Below, piece by piece: positions 12,769-24,172 of a stretch of 64,000 bases of DNA; the stretch's first letter is position 1; each line of letters opens with the position of its first letter. The notes beneath the pieces were generated by a model. That model had not been told where the DNA came from and searched no databases. It was given only the letters and a program-made list of their open reading frames with translations. The translations under genes and the position numbers were made by a program. The stretch comes from Bryopsis sp. KO-2023 (Eukaryota > Chlorophyta > Ulvophyceae > Bryopsidales > Bryopsidaceae): assembly GCA_030272585.1 (NCBI GenBank), contig BSYQ01000005.1, forward strand, positions 1 through 64,000, written 5' to 3'.

Positions 12769-13237
12769 GTGGGCAGACATGGGCTGAGACCCCTGTGCAC
12801 AGGACAGGACAGAACAGACTGTCTGTTCTGTGCACAGGGTTGGACCTGTGCTGCACAGGTGCACAGACCTGCACAGCACAGCACAGACCGGGTCTGTGCA
12901 GGGTCTGTGCAGGTCTGTGCAAAGTCTGTGCAAATTCTGTGCAGAGTCTGTGCAGATTCTGTGCAGATTCTGTGCAGAGTCTGTGCAGATTCTGTGCAGA
13001 TTCTGTGCAGATTCTGTGCAGATTCTGTGCAGAGTCTGTGCAGAGTCTGTGCAGAGTCTGTGCAGAGTCTGTGCTGTGCTGTGCTGTGCAGTCTGTGCGC
13101 CTGTGCAGCACAGATCTGACCCTGTGCACGTCTGTCCTGGATTTTCGAAAAACAGGACAGGACAGCACAGCACAGGGTGCACAGAACCCGCACAGAACCC
13201 TGTCCTATGCGATGCACCATGACTGGTGGTGGGCAGA
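12769..13237. mobile_element. Fold-back element with a 12-mer tandem core
   Basis: The segment is bounded by a direct repeat of TGGTGGGCAGA (12767-12777 and 13227-13237), which looks like an 11-bp target duplication. The ends are self-complementary and rich in CAGGACAGGACAG/CTGTCCTG. The core (about 12895-13075) is a tandem array of a roughly 12-bp unit, TCTGTGCAGAKT. Long open frames on both strands arise from this low-complexity DNA. The related sequence at 42955-42990 appears to be the unoccupied site. Part of one end recurs inverted at 41741-41797. Confidence 0.7.
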
Positions 13238-14227
13238 TTAGTCGTACGAGGTTGTACGGCTAGTCGTACGGGAGTTTTTTAGTTTTCTGGGGTTACTTTT
13301 TAGTGAAATAAGGTTTCGCACGTTTTCATACCTTTTTTCGTACCTTTTTTCGTAATACATTGGTACGGCCACCTGACTGTGTTTTGTCAGTGTCCCCGAC
13401 TGTGTTTTTGTCAGTCTACCTTAGCTTAGTTTTCTTTTTCGTACAAAAATGGGATTTAGTACTTTTTTCGTACTACGGTGGAACAGTCCCTTGACTGTGT
13501 TTTGTCAGTCCACCTGATTGTGTTCTGTCAGGCTACGCTGACACTGTTTTGTCAGACGAAAACCTGACGGTGTTTTTGATAGGCCGCGTTAGGCCGCGCG
13601 GAGCCGCGGGTCTGGAACGTTCCAAACCGCGTAGTACAGCGACTGTTTGGTTGAAGAGGCGCTCCTAGTGGACCTCTGACGAGACATGGGGCAGTCCCTT
13701 CGCCTCATTTAAACGACGAATAGTCCCAACCTTGTATGTTCGAAACAATTGTAAGGTTCAGTTTTACTTTTCGACTCAGTCGACTCGTCTCCGTGCATTC
13801 GCGCAACTGCTGGGCTTTTTTGCAGACTGTAGCTTGTTCTCTATTTTTTCCGGAGTTAACGTTGAGCTCTCTCGCGACACCGTGTCGCCTTACTGCAAAC
13901 ACTGCAGCTCCAACCCTGAACCACTGTGGTGACCTGCGGAGCTGTGAGGGATTGTTCGACGACGACGACGGAGCCAGGGGTTTGCTACCTGTTCTCTGTT
14001 TCGCTTTTTGCGGTTTCTTTTTTCGCTTCCTTTTAGAAGCTGCGGAACCGCCGTACAAAAGTCGCGGAGCTGCTTTTGCGATTTTTTCGTTTCGTCGTTC
14101 TCTACGACGCATTCTACAACTGTTGGTTTTTTGGTTTTCGTTTTCACACGTGCTGTGTTCGACGAACACTGTTCGTACACTTGTGCTGTGTGCTGTGTGA
14201 TGTTTTTACCTTTTTTGGTTAGTTTCA
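13238..14227 (+). other. Leader region upstream of element D ORF1
   Basis: About 1 kb with no supported gene. It starts with a GTCGTACG-rich segment related to 42990-43040, contains the hairpin motif run and several TTTTTTCGTAC repeats, and leads to the ORF1 start. It is likely the 5' untranslated region or promoter of element D, but I cannot place the element's left end. Confidence 0.45.
13373..13582. repeat. Run of six short hairpin motifs in the element D leader
   Basis: Six variants of CTGACTGTGTTTTGTCAG occur at 13373-13390, 13397-13414, 13491-13508, 13514-13531, 13538-13555 and about 13564-13582. Each has 4-5-bp complementary ends (CTGAC/GTCAG) around a T-rich loop. The last copy is degraded. 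They lie 0.6-0.9 kb upstream of the element D ORF1 start. Role unknown. Confidence 0.7.
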
Positions 14228-15607
14228 ATGTCTGCTCAGGACGAACATCAGGTTTCGTCTTCTCTCGCCATCCATACTGCCCCCGCTGGGGCTCTCTCAT
14301 CCGTTCAACAGGATGAGGAGATGGAGGTTTTTGATGAGAATTATGGACGTTCGAAAAAAGCACGTGCCTCTGGCGATAATTCGCCCATTGCGGAAGATCT
14401 TCCTGATGCCTCGGCGCTTCCCAAAGCAGTTCGTTGGCCCTATGACGCACGGACTGAGCGTCCCCTTACCGAGGAACAGGTTTTTGACCTTCTTTCCTCG
14501 GAGTGCGAATATACCTCAGGTTACGCAAACAAACTTGCTGCCAAAGTCGCTGCCAACACCCTAAGTGATTTTCGTACTCTGTGCAATCGCTTTCTCAGGC
14601 TCACTCGGGTTTTGCTTTCTTTTAAAGACCTGAGAGCTACTGGCAATTTTCCGGAGTCATTTAATGCTCCCAATTTTCCTCAGAATTTACATGTGTTGGA
14701 TACCCCACTTCCCCCTCCCACTGACACTCAAGTGCTGCAGTCAAAGCAGCTTGTTTTTTCTTTTGTGATTGAGCAATACCTCCTTCAGTTCAGGGACACT
14801 TACGTCGGTCTCCAGACAGGCACTTCTTTGTTTCACCATATGCAGGCGACCCCTCGGAGTCCAGCAACGATCGTCAATGCGTTCATTGATGCCATGTTCG
14901 CTCCTACTACTCAGCATGGCCTTACTGATTTCGCGATTTTGTATCCCAGAATCGTTCTCGGACAGCAGATTATCCGTCAGGTCATGGACCTTTCGCTGTC
15001 ATTATCCATTGCTGACTCGTATTGGCACAAGCAATTGACGAACATCCCGAGGCTGCAGAACGTTCCGTGCCTGGCTATTTTTACCTGGGATGAGTTTTAC
15101 CCTTTGATTACCCCTGGACCTGCGCCTGATGAGGATCTTACAGCGCCTGCCCCTGCTCCAGCAGAAGGTTCTGGTCCACCTCTAGCAGCTCAGACACTTG
15201 CTGCGGAGGCCAACCTCCTCCACACTTTGGTCGCTCAGGTTACGAACCTCGCTCAAGCTGTTCAAACCCTGCAAGGAGCCGCCCCTGGCAACCCTCCGCC
15301 TCAGGCTTTTCAAGGACGCCCCGAACCGGCCCACGCACCGGGGCGCAAACGCCAGCAGGGCCGCCCTCATCCCGGAACCAACCAGCACCCAGGGCACCAG
15401 CACCAAGGCCATTACCAACAGCCACCTCAGTACCGGGATCAGTACCGAGGCCCTCCACACCAAGGAGGCCCCCAGAGGCAACAGTACCGCCCCCCGAACA
15501 ATCAATACCGACGGCCACAATATGGCCGGCAACGGGGAGGACAACCGAGCCTGTACTCACCTTACGAGCCCGGGACATCGTACGCCGACATGGCTCGGAC
15601 CCAGTAG
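14228..15607 (+). CDS. Element D ORF1, gag-like protein
   Basis: An uninterrupted 459-codon frame from ATG. The N-terminal 60 residues are acidic and basic mixed, the middle (about 70-300) is helical and hydrophobic without a family I recognise, and the C-terminal 110 residues are rich in Gln, Pro, Gly, Arg and His, suggesting nucleic-acid binding. There is no CCHC knuckle. It ends in TAG, and an RT-related frame begins directly downstream in another frame, so its position fits ORF1/gag of a retroelement. Function is inferred from position and composition only. Confidence 0.6.
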   Translation: MSAQDEHQVSSSLAIHTAPAGALSSVQQDEEMEVFDENYGRSKKARASGDNSPIAEDLPDASALPKAVRWPYDARTERPLTEEQVFDLLSSECEYTSGYANKLAAKVAANTLSDFRTLCNRFLRLTRVLLSFKDLRATGNFPESFNAPNFPQNLHVLDTPLPPPTDTQVLQSKQLVFSFVIEQYLLQFRDTYVGLQTGTSLFHHMQATPRSPATIVNAFIDAMFAPTTQHGLTDFAILYPRIVLGQQIIRQVMDLSLSLSIADSYWHKQLTNIPRLQNVPCLAIFTWDEFYPLITPGPAPDEDLTAPAPAPAEGSGPPLAAQTLAAEANLLHTLVAQVTNLAQAVQTLQGAAPGNPPPQAFQGRPEPAHAPGRKRQQGRPHPGTNQHPGHQHQGHYQQPPQYRDQYRGPPHQGGPQRQQYRPPNNQYRRPQYGRQRGGQPSLYSPYEPGTSYADMARTQ

Positions 15608-16027
15608 TGAGTAACTGCCGACAAAGACAACGACGTCGGAGTCGACACAAGAGGTCTGCCGACGGACTTAAAACCAAAATGATGTCCTCAGTTACATTTT
15701 TGTTTCCAGATTTTACAGGACCGCTTACTCTTTCTCAAATGCGGTTAAAAAGAATTAAGTCTTTCGATGTTTTACATACTATTTCCCATGTTTTGATTTT
15801 CTTTGCTATCATTCTCTCCAAAGGGGCTAAATTTATTCCTTCCCCCCGACCTGCTCTTGACAGCACTTTGAAATTTGATATGGCTGATTATATTTGACGT
15901 TTGAAGTGGGCGGTTTTCTTTTCCCGCCAACTTGAAGGGTCTGTTTATGACTCTCCTGCTGTTCAACAAGGAAAGCTTTCTCCTGCTTTATACGAACTTA
16001 TGACCTCAGCCTTTAGCAGAAAACCAT

Positions 16028-16215
16028 TGATACGAACGTTTCGAATTGTAGTACAGTCGTGGTACGGGTATTCGGGTTCTAGGGTGATAAGTTCAGAGAG
16101 AACTTGTAAAAATTAATTATCTCTGAGTGTCGAGTTTCACCCCTGTTCACTCGTTTCTCAAACTCAAGTGTGCACACAACCTCCCAGTGAAAGCCTAGCT
16201 AAACAGGGCCTAACA
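16028..16215 (+). repeat. 5' LTR of element A
   Basis: 188 bp with TG...CA ends, preceded by ACCAT. It matches the copy at 33365-33552 without a difference I can see. It is short for a Ty3/gypsy LTR. Confidence 0.93.
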
Positions 16216-16218
16216 AAC

Positions 16219-16230
16219 TGGTTTCGGAGC
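16219..16230 (+). promoter_or_regulatory. Primer binding site of element A
   Basis: TGGTTTCGGAGC begins 3 nt after the 5' LTR. It would pair with a tRNA 3' end reading GCTCCGAAACCA. The same 12-mer follows the 5' LTRs of elements B and C. It resembles the plant initiator-Met site TGGTATCAGAGC, so the host initiator tRNA is the likely primer (inference). Confidence 0.85.
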
Positions 16231-16712
16231 CGAAGCAACCCCTACTGCAAGTCGAGTCTTCTTTTCGAAAAGATCGACAGGGAATTTAGCAGTCGAGTTG
16301 CAAAAGATCAGGTCAACTAGGTCGAAGAAGGTTTCCTCTCGTGTCTGGAACCTACTTCGTGTTGCTGCGCACCAACTTTACGCTGGACGACACAGAACGC
16401 ACGTTGCTGCGCCTGATCATTCCCTCGAAGATCGCGCAGGATCTGTAGATCCTCGGACTCTACGACCACACAGCACGGCGTAGTAGAACTGCAGTTCGTC
16501 GCAGAGTTGTCGACGCTAAACGTGGTTAAACGGAAAGGCAGACGAAGCGGAACCGCTAAGCGGACGTCTTTAGACGGAAACGGAGCTCCGCCAAAAGTTA
16601 CGCTGCCAGAAATTGCGCGACAAAGAGTGACAAATTAGTCACGTGGATCACCGGCAAAGTGATTCACCGAACTGACACGTGATCAGCCCGCCGACAAGTC
16701 AAGACATCCACC
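16231..16712 (+). other. Element A untranslated leader
   Basis: Sequence between the primer site and the gag ATG, without a supported gene. It is expected to hold packaging and dimerisation signals. It ends in CCACCATGG (16709-16717), a strong initiation context for the gag ATG at 16713. Confidence 0.6.
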
Positions 16713-16931
16713 ATGGGGGACGACGAGCAGTTATTCCTGGAGTATGGAATCGAGGACGACAATCAAGAGCGCGATGCCCCAGCTGGCGCGCCGCTATATC
16801 CGATTATCGTCGCTGGAGACATACCTGCTGTCGGACCGCCCTACCAGGCAGAAATGGGCCAGCCGCTACAAGCGTATGGCATACCCGTACAACCGGATAT
16901 GGTGGAAGAGGGAGGCGATGAGGAAGCCGAC
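16713..16931 (+). pseudogene. Element A gag, 5' piece
   Basis: An acidic N-terminus starting at ATG 16713 in strong initiation context, open for 73 codons to the element B insertion point. The frame resumes exactly at 25241 after one copy of the CCGAC duplication, so the two pieces were one gag gene. Beyond 16931 the reading continues only into the LTR of element B and stops. Confidence 0.85.
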
Positions 16932-17447
16932 TGTAGCGAATCAGGGTTTTTGCCAGCCCTGCAGTACGTCAGCAGGCTTGCTGACAGTGCTGCAGTAGTT
17001 TAAGTAGGAGTCTGGCTGTCCTGAGGCAGCGTACAGTCAGTCAGGGTGTGCTGTCAGTGAAGTAGTACGTGGACTACTGAGCTGTCAGCTAGAATGTTCT
17101 AGAAGGTCGCTCAACACCACAGGAATGGCCGTGGGGCTGAGCTGGGCTCTGATTGACAGGACTGCAAGGTCTGATAGCTTGCAGTACTGATGCAGACTGA
17201 TGTTACAGCCTATGATCAGTTGGGATCAAGGCTGCTAGGGTATTCTATAAGTTCTTGGGGTTTGAACGTTCTTGTAACTTAACCTAACCTTGGTTTGGAA
17301 CTTATCTCGCCCTTGAACCTTGCTAGGTTCAAGTGTCTCTCTCATGGCCGTTCAATAGAACAGGCGGTTCAAACGGGCAGACCGACAGGGTCGCAGTCTT
17401 GGGTAGACTGAAGCGGAAAAAGCGATCTGCAGGGCAGAATCGTTACA
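16932..17447 (+). repeat. 5' LTR of element B
   Basis: 516 bp, TG...CA ends, nearly identical to 24720-25235. It contains CTTAACCTAACCTTGG and a GTTCTTGGGGTTTGAACG segment. No TATA box is obvious. Confidence 0.92.
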
Positions 17448-17448
17448 G

Positions 17449-17460
17449 TGGTTTCGGAGC
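17449..17460 (+). promoter_or_regulatory. Primer binding site of element B
   Basis: TGGTTTCGGAGC, one base after the LTR end; the same site as in elements A and C. Confidence 0.85.
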
Positions 17461-18364
17461 AGGCTTGTGACAAGATCACAAACGAGCCTGGCAAGCTGCA
17501 GAGGCAGCACTATGCGTGGTAGACGCGAAGGTAGAAGGCGCAGAGGCGCAGGACAGCTGACAGACGCACAGCAAAGGTTTGCAAGGCAGAAGCAGGTGCT
17601 GTGAAGGATTGGAGCGGTCTGTTGGAGTTTTCAATGTGCTTTATGGAGAAAAGGCGCAGAATCGGCGTCAGGAGTACAGTTGCTTGCAGTGTATGTGTGT
17701 GTAAGAACTGCGTCGCAGACATGGCAGGCGCAGCATTGTTATGTGCTGAGCGCAAGGCAGTACCTTGGAGTATGCAGAAGCGCAGCACGCACACAGGCGC
17801 GCAGCATTGTCAAGCGCAGCACGACTATGTGCAGCGTCGCAGGAAACGTTGGGTGGCGCAGCAACTCCAGGATTGCGCCGCAGATGCAGAGCTGTACCGC
17901 GGATGTAGAATTGCACAGCGAATATGGAATTGTACCGCGGGTGCAGAATTGCGTCGCAGGCAGAAAGTGCGCAGGTTTTGCTGGAGGTGCGCAGCGAATG
18001 TTTGGCGCTGCGTAAGTGATGATGTGACGCGCAGCAGCCACAGGAAAGCGCAGCACATACGAGATTGCACTGCAGACGACAGAGTTACGCTGCGTGCAGT
18101 GGATTGCAATGTCGATGGGACCTCTGCAGCCAGACGCAGAGGATCGAACATCTGATGCAGGGATCGCGCAGCTCTGTGCAAGGTCGACACAAGGTGCAGG
18201 TTCTGGTGACTTGCTCAGAACGTGGCAAGATGTATGCGAGAGTGAGAATTGCGCAGCGCAAATTAAGTTGCTGCGACCAGGAAGAGTTGCAGTGCACGTG
18301 GTGATGTGCATGTCAGAAGCAATGCACGGCATGCATCGCTAGACTGATGCAGACATCGCACAGC

Positions 18365-18418
18365 TGAGCGCAGGTTGAGCGCAGGTTGAGCGCAGGTTGA
18401 GCGCAGGTTGAGCGCAGA
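18365..18418 (+). repeat. 11-bp tandem repeat in element B
   Basis: Five direct copies of TGAGCGCAGGT (the last truncated to TGAGCGCAG) close the GCGCAG-rich segment. Confidence 0.9.
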
Positions 18419-21262
18419 TGTGAGATGCAAGAGTGTTACACGCTTGCAGTGTTACATTTGATAAGAAGTGATCTGATCATTTCGTGAGTTGATTGAAGTG
18501 ACTTTAGAAGCGGTGAGCTGCAGATTGATTTCAGGATCAGGTGATCTATGATCTTCTGATTGCAGCACACATTCTGGAAAGATGTTTGATCACTTTAGAA
18601 AGGATTTCAAGAGTTGCAGTCAAATTTTCAGGCTGAAGTAAGGGAGATGTTCTGAAAGGCTTTGATTGATCACAAGTCAGTGGGGAAAATTCTGAAAGAG
18701 AGTCTTTGAGACCAGGCAGATTTTTCAGGGAAGTTTTGATATATTGTTTGAATAGTCTGGTGATGATATTTGACAGCTTTATTGGTCAGAAGTTAGGACT
18801 CTCTGATCAGAGGCCTTTCCTTGCTGATATGGGATAAAGGTCCTTTTTGCAAAAGAAGTTTCTCCTTGTTTGCTTGGATCTGTGCATCCTTTAGTGGAAT
18901 ATTATCCTTGGCTCAGTTGGATTGAGCAGTAGTGGTTGGCTTATCATTTCAGAGTGTGGAAGGTTGCAGTGAAAAATTCTTGGGTTTTAGTGGCAGGTCA
19001 GAACATGTGTCACATCAGCTTTGATGTGATTGTGCATACATATTTTGGATGTTTGTACATCAGGGTCACCTGCTACATTCGTGCTGATTGTGGGAACATT
19101 TTCAGGTGTTTCAGTGATTACACAATAGCTTGAGGGAATTTTTCAGAGTCGTTTCTGAACTTGAAATGAGGAGAACTGAAGATCAGAATTTGTTTAGAGT
19201 TGCTTGCAGAAAGCTAAGGCATCTTTCAGTTCTAATCTATTGGTCAGTTGAAGTGTCTTTGTATTTTAGTGGAAGAGTCTCGTGTCTTTATCTTGGTAAA
19301 TGCACAGGATCTGTTCTTGGTTTCTATATAGAGCAAGGGGCAGATTACTCAGTTGCTTAGCAGGACAAAGGGCAGCAAATTTTCGATCTCGAATAGACTT
19401 GTGGCAGATTATTTTCTGGTGTTTGTTGAGACAAATGACAGAATATTTTCAGTCTATGGCAGATCAGTGGCATATCATTTTCTGTTCTTTGACAGAGCAA
19501 ATTCGCAGCGGTATTTGTCAAGGTAGTTGTCAGTGGACAGACATTTTTCAGTCCAGGCTGAGATGATGGCAGTATATATTTGCTAGTTGTCAGGACGGGA
19601 AAAATTGAGATTTATTGAGGACCAATAGGTCTATGGGACTTTCACTTATTAGACTGAGTGGTAGCTAGTATTTGAGCATAGTTCACTAAAGAAGGATATG
19701 AACAGCAGTAGCTGACTCTTAGGTGTTGCAGAAGCAGAACATCTTATCCTTCTTGGCTATCAGGAAAAATTCAGTCAGAGATATTCAAATGAGGGCAATT
19801 GTTTTGTCTAAGGATGACCCTCATTGTGAGCTAAGTAGTAGCCAGTGATTAGAGGACTTCTGAAAAGGAAAAGTTTCCTTAGTTGAATGGAACAGGAGGC
19901 TGAGTTCTGGACTGTCTCTAGAGTATTCAGGATTTTGCGCAGAATTGAAAACACAGATTATCTTTTGAAGAGAAGAAGAAATCTGATGGGGAGGATGCAG
20001 TTATGAGATAACCATATCCTGCCCATTGGTAAAGAGGGTGTTTTTCAATTGGTGGCAGCATTTTCGAATTACTATGGTTTAGTTCGACAAAATTCTGGTA
20101 GAACAAAGATGGTTGAGAGTATTCTAGATATCAGGAATTATGCTTATCTTTGAAGAGGAATGAAATCCGATAGGGAGGATGAAGTGCCAATGCAGCCACA
20201 TCCTACCCATTGTTGGACAGAGTGATTCTTGGTTGATGGCAGGGTTTCTTTGATACTAGAGTTCGTTTCGGCAAGATTTCAGTGGAACAGTTTGAGTTCG
20301 GGAATCTTGGTTTTGACAGAAATGGTGATTTCTCTAAAACACTCTTGGTTTCTTATTTTTATGGTGACTGAGAGATGAGTTTTTCAGGTTATACCCCATT
20401 CTGGAAGTTTGTTCAGTTTATCAGAAATTTCTGGAGAGTAATTGATCACTAGTGGTGCTCTTGAGGCATAGAAAAAGTACATCAGTTCATGGGACAAATG
20501 GCTGAACAAAAGAAGAATTTCTATGGTAGTTTGGTTTGATTTTGTCCTTTTCATTTTTATTTGGCTGAGAAGTTGCTGATTTCTGGTGCAGTAATATTGG
20601 TAGAGGTTTCTAACCTGTGGTCAGTAGGATGCTACAGTGTGTTTGAGATGACTGTACATTAAAAGTCTGGAAAGGAGAAGTGGCAGACTTTCGTACGGGC
20701 TGATTTCTTACTCAGTAGTATTGTGAGAGTGCTGAGGATCCAGGTTGTGAGACAGAGGTGTACTCAACTTATTTTTAGGTTGATTGCAGTAGATTAAAAA
20801 AAAAAAAGATTGGAAGTATGTGGCAGATTTATACCTTTACAGCCACATGGTAGTTAGTTGTTTATTGGGAGTGAAGTGTACATGCCAGGCAGGCCGTGTG
20901 CGGCGTGCGGCTGAAATGAGAATACATGCCAGGCAGATTGTGTGCGGCGTGCAATTGATGTTTTGTGGAAGGAATTGGTCCAAGGGTTTTGAAATGAAGA
21001 AGAGGAAGGCCTGAGGGTGGAGTAGCCACACCTCACAAGGGTAAACAAAACTTGCAGTAGATATTTTCTGCGGATGCAGAGCCATGTGTAGCCACATCTG
21101 AGGAGATGGTGCATGAGTGGAGTGCCATGCGAAGCATACACCCATGTAGGACAACTGAGCGGGGAAGCTAAGATCAGCATCCCTCAAGAAAGTTGCTCAG
21201 CCCCAAGTTTTCGCGGGAACGGAAGTCCAGAGAGGACGTAGGAGAGTAAGAAAACCCTGAGG

Positions 21263-21760
21263 GTGATGAACCAGGGGTTCACACCTGATGGGGAGGCGAA
21301 AAAGAAGAAGATGATGGAGAACCTTGCAGATACAGAGCCATGTGTAGCCATATCTGAAGGGGATCCTGCAGTTTCAGTGTTAAATTTTGCAGGTGGAGAG
21401 CCGTGTGTAGCCACATTTGCAGAATGTTTGGTGAAGGATATAGAGACAACGAAGGAGGGCTGTGGGCTGTGTGAAGCCACAACCGCTCTGGTCTCTGAGG
21501 CAGGAGGTGATGAGCCAAGTGAAGCCACACCCAGCTTGCGGGTGATGTCAGGCAGTGCAGGATTAGGTGGGGCCCCACCTGAACCTGAGCTGTACAGTAT
21601 TTCTGAGAGTAAGGGTACTGATGTTGATCTGAGGGCAGACACATCAGGTTTTTCGGTAAGAAAGGAGCTTGAACAGGGGAAACTAAGTGCAGATTCCCTT
21701 AAGAATGTTTGTTCAAGTGTACCCCAGTTTTGGGAGTTTTGGGAGTTGAGAAGAGTCTAG
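21263..21760 (+). CDS. Small open frame in element B, doubtful
   Basis: A 165-codon frame, the longest of the B interior on this strand. It contains four degenerate repeats of the form EPC.AT (TEPCVAIS, GEPCVATF, GLCEATTA, EPSEATPS), mirrored in DNA by GAGCCRTGTGTAGCCACAT. It has no recognised domain. It may be a remnant of an ancestral host-derived segment or chance; no expression signal is visible. Confidence 0.25.
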   Translation: MMNQGFTPDGEAKKKKMMENLADTEPCVAISEGDPAVSVLNFAGGEPCVATFAECLVKDIETTKEGCGLCEATTALVSEAGGDEPSEATPSLRVMSGSAGLGGAPPEPELYSISESKGTDVDLRADTSGFSVRKELEQGKLSADSLKNVCSSVPQFWEFWELRRV

Positions 21761-24138
21761 GGAGGGACTCTAAGTTGATGCAGACCACATGTTTTGTGGC
21801 AGATTGTTTGTTTTTGCAGAATTAGAAGTCAGAAAGTTGGATTTTATTCTCGAACTGCAAACAGTTAGTTGCAGTTTTGCAGAAAGTCTGACTAGTTTAT
21901 TGCAAGTCAGTGTACCAACATGACGATACTCAGATTTAGTTGGTATATTTAAAAAAAAAAAGAGAACATATTCAGATAGAATTGTGAAGGAGAGTTTGAC
22001 AAACTCATAAGGCTTCAGAATCTTTTGTCAAAGAGGATCAGACATAGCATTTTTCAGTGGCAGAGTTCACTATTGTTGCAGCTGCAAGGGTAGTGACTGA
22101 AGTATGGAATGCTGATTCTATTTCTGATTCAGAATATTAGATTCAGTTATCAGATTTTCAAGGAGACAAAGATTTTACGGAGATTATGGTTTGGATTTTC
22201 TGTGGAGATCAGAGGACTCCGTCAGATGAAGAGAAGAAAAGGTTTCGCAGATTTTCAGACGACTTTCTTCTATAGTTGATTTTTTGTGGCACTATTATTT
22301 GAACTTGATGCATGGATAGCATGATGTCAAAGATCAGGAGCTGAAGGTTACGACATTTAATGGTCGGGTTCAGCTTTACATACAGAGAAACACAAGGGAT
22401 TGTGAACATTTTGCAGGCAGATCTGGAAATGTGTTATGAGCAGTTGGCACATTGCAGGTGCAGAACCTGTTAGTTGCAGGGGCACTTTGCAGGGCTGCAA
22501 AATTTTCTGTGTTTTCTTTATTCTCTATTTCTTTTCTGGTAAGTGAAGCAGAAATAGCCTTGATCTTTGGTGGCATAGTTGGTGTATATTTGTGTGAACA
22601 AAATATATCAGAAAGGTTGAAAACTGAACATTTGATTACATCTGGGGCAGCAGATTATTCTGACTTTGGTAGAGCAAATTCAGGCCTTCAGTTTTTCAGG
22701 CTTGTTTCTTGAAGTAGTTTGTTCAGTTGTTTGGGGTTATTTTGGCTGCTCCGAACAGCTCAACTTTCTGTAGCTGGTACAATGATATGGTTTTGCATGA
22801 TTGCATGGTTTTGCTTGAGGACAAGCTCCATTTCAGATGGGGAGGGGGCCTCGGTCGAACCGATGCGTTTCATTTTTGTTTTTCCAAAATTGCATTTATC
22901 GCAGTAGGTGTTGCAAAGAGACACACATCTTTATCAAGGTTTCTAAGGAAGGAAGAGGTTGTTAGTAATACTCTTTCAGAGCTGATGGGAATTGATGGAT
23001 AGTGTTTGCAATATCTTGGTGGTCAGTAAATATGTGTTTTCAGTTCTACTATTCTTGCAGAGTGGATTAAGGAACTAGGCATAGTTCACTACTTTGGGAC
23101 GATGCAGAATTAAAACATTTGCAGTCTAGCAAGGGTGTTTCTGGTGGACTGAAATATTCTGGTACGTGACACATATTTTGCTGTGGATTTAGTTGGTTTG
23201 GAATTTACGGAAGTTTGCATGACCATTGATTGAATCAGTTAGATTGGTGCTTACTTGAGGTTATTGAATTTCAGAGAGTACACTGGTATGGATTCTTTCA
23301 GCACTCAGTTGTTGGATATTTATTTGAGTAGCAGAGTTGAAAAGAAAAAGGAAATATCACTGAGTGAAGTCTTGCTGGTTGAAAGAAAGGGTTGATTTCA
23401 TTAAGGCGAGATAGGCCAAGTGGAATTTCTGGGTTTTCATATTTTCTGATCTGTATACATTCATATATGGGAAAACCGGAGAAGACATAGAAGAACTCGG
23501 GAACAATGAATGCAATCAATCTGTAGGTACTCTGAACATTCATGACTCAGGAGAGAGAAAGCAGCAAGAAGCTTCAACTCTGAGGAGCTGCTGGAGTGAT
23601 TGCTGGAGACATGTTGCAGATCACTATGCAGCAAGGAGCTTCAACTCTGAGGAGCTGCTGGAGTGATTGCTGACCTCTTGGTTTTCGAAAGGTTGGAATC
23701 TTATCCCTTTGTTTAAAAGGAAAAGGTTGATTGACGGAAGTTCTTTCTACCATAAAGAAATTTCCAAGACAGCTTGCATATTGAGAGAGTGGTATTTTGC
23801 TAAGTTGCAAATTTTGGCAGCACCAGTTTGCAGGGTTGCAGACTGTGGCAGTAGTTGCGGAGAGAATTTGCAGACTGTGGTAGTGGCAGTTTGCAGGTTT
23901 TCAATATGCAAATGTTGAGTTGGAATTTCCAACTTGGAAATTATCGGACAACATGAAGTTTCAGAAGTTTTGGTAGTTGCAAAATATTTGGTGGCTTTCT
24001 TTCATCATTGGCAAATGATTTCTGAATAGCAACATTCAGGTCTTAAAGAAGGCAGAAAGGTGAATTGCTGAGATCCTAAAAGCTGCAGCAGATTTTTGCT
24101 ATTTTTCTGTTGGATTCTCTAATAATCAAGATAAGAAA

Positions 24139-24146
<8 letters not shown>

Positions 24147-24169
<23 letters not shown>

Positions 24170-24172
24170 TAT
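24147..24172. repeat. AT microsatellite in element B
   Basis: About 13 AT dinucleotides follow an A run. Simple repeat. Confidence 0.9.

Noticed and set aside
13000-13090. Possible CRISPR-like array of short repeats
   Set aside because: The units are contiguous 12-mers without spacers, in a eukaryotic chromosome.
12642-13242. Long overlapping frames on both strands rich in Cys, His and Gln
   Set aside because: Produced by the CTGTGCAGA tandem repeat of the fold-back element; every frame is open because the unit is short and lacks stops.
9764-15897. TGA read as Trp (alternative genetic code)
   Set aside because: Two in-frame TGAs look tempting, but NAR1, FkbM, SR and element C pol use TGG for Trp and end in or avoid TGA normally; decay is simpler.
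17601-18332. Frames of 180-197 codons on both strands in element B
   Set aside because: They lie in the GCGCAG-rich repeat field, overlap in all frames and have no domain.
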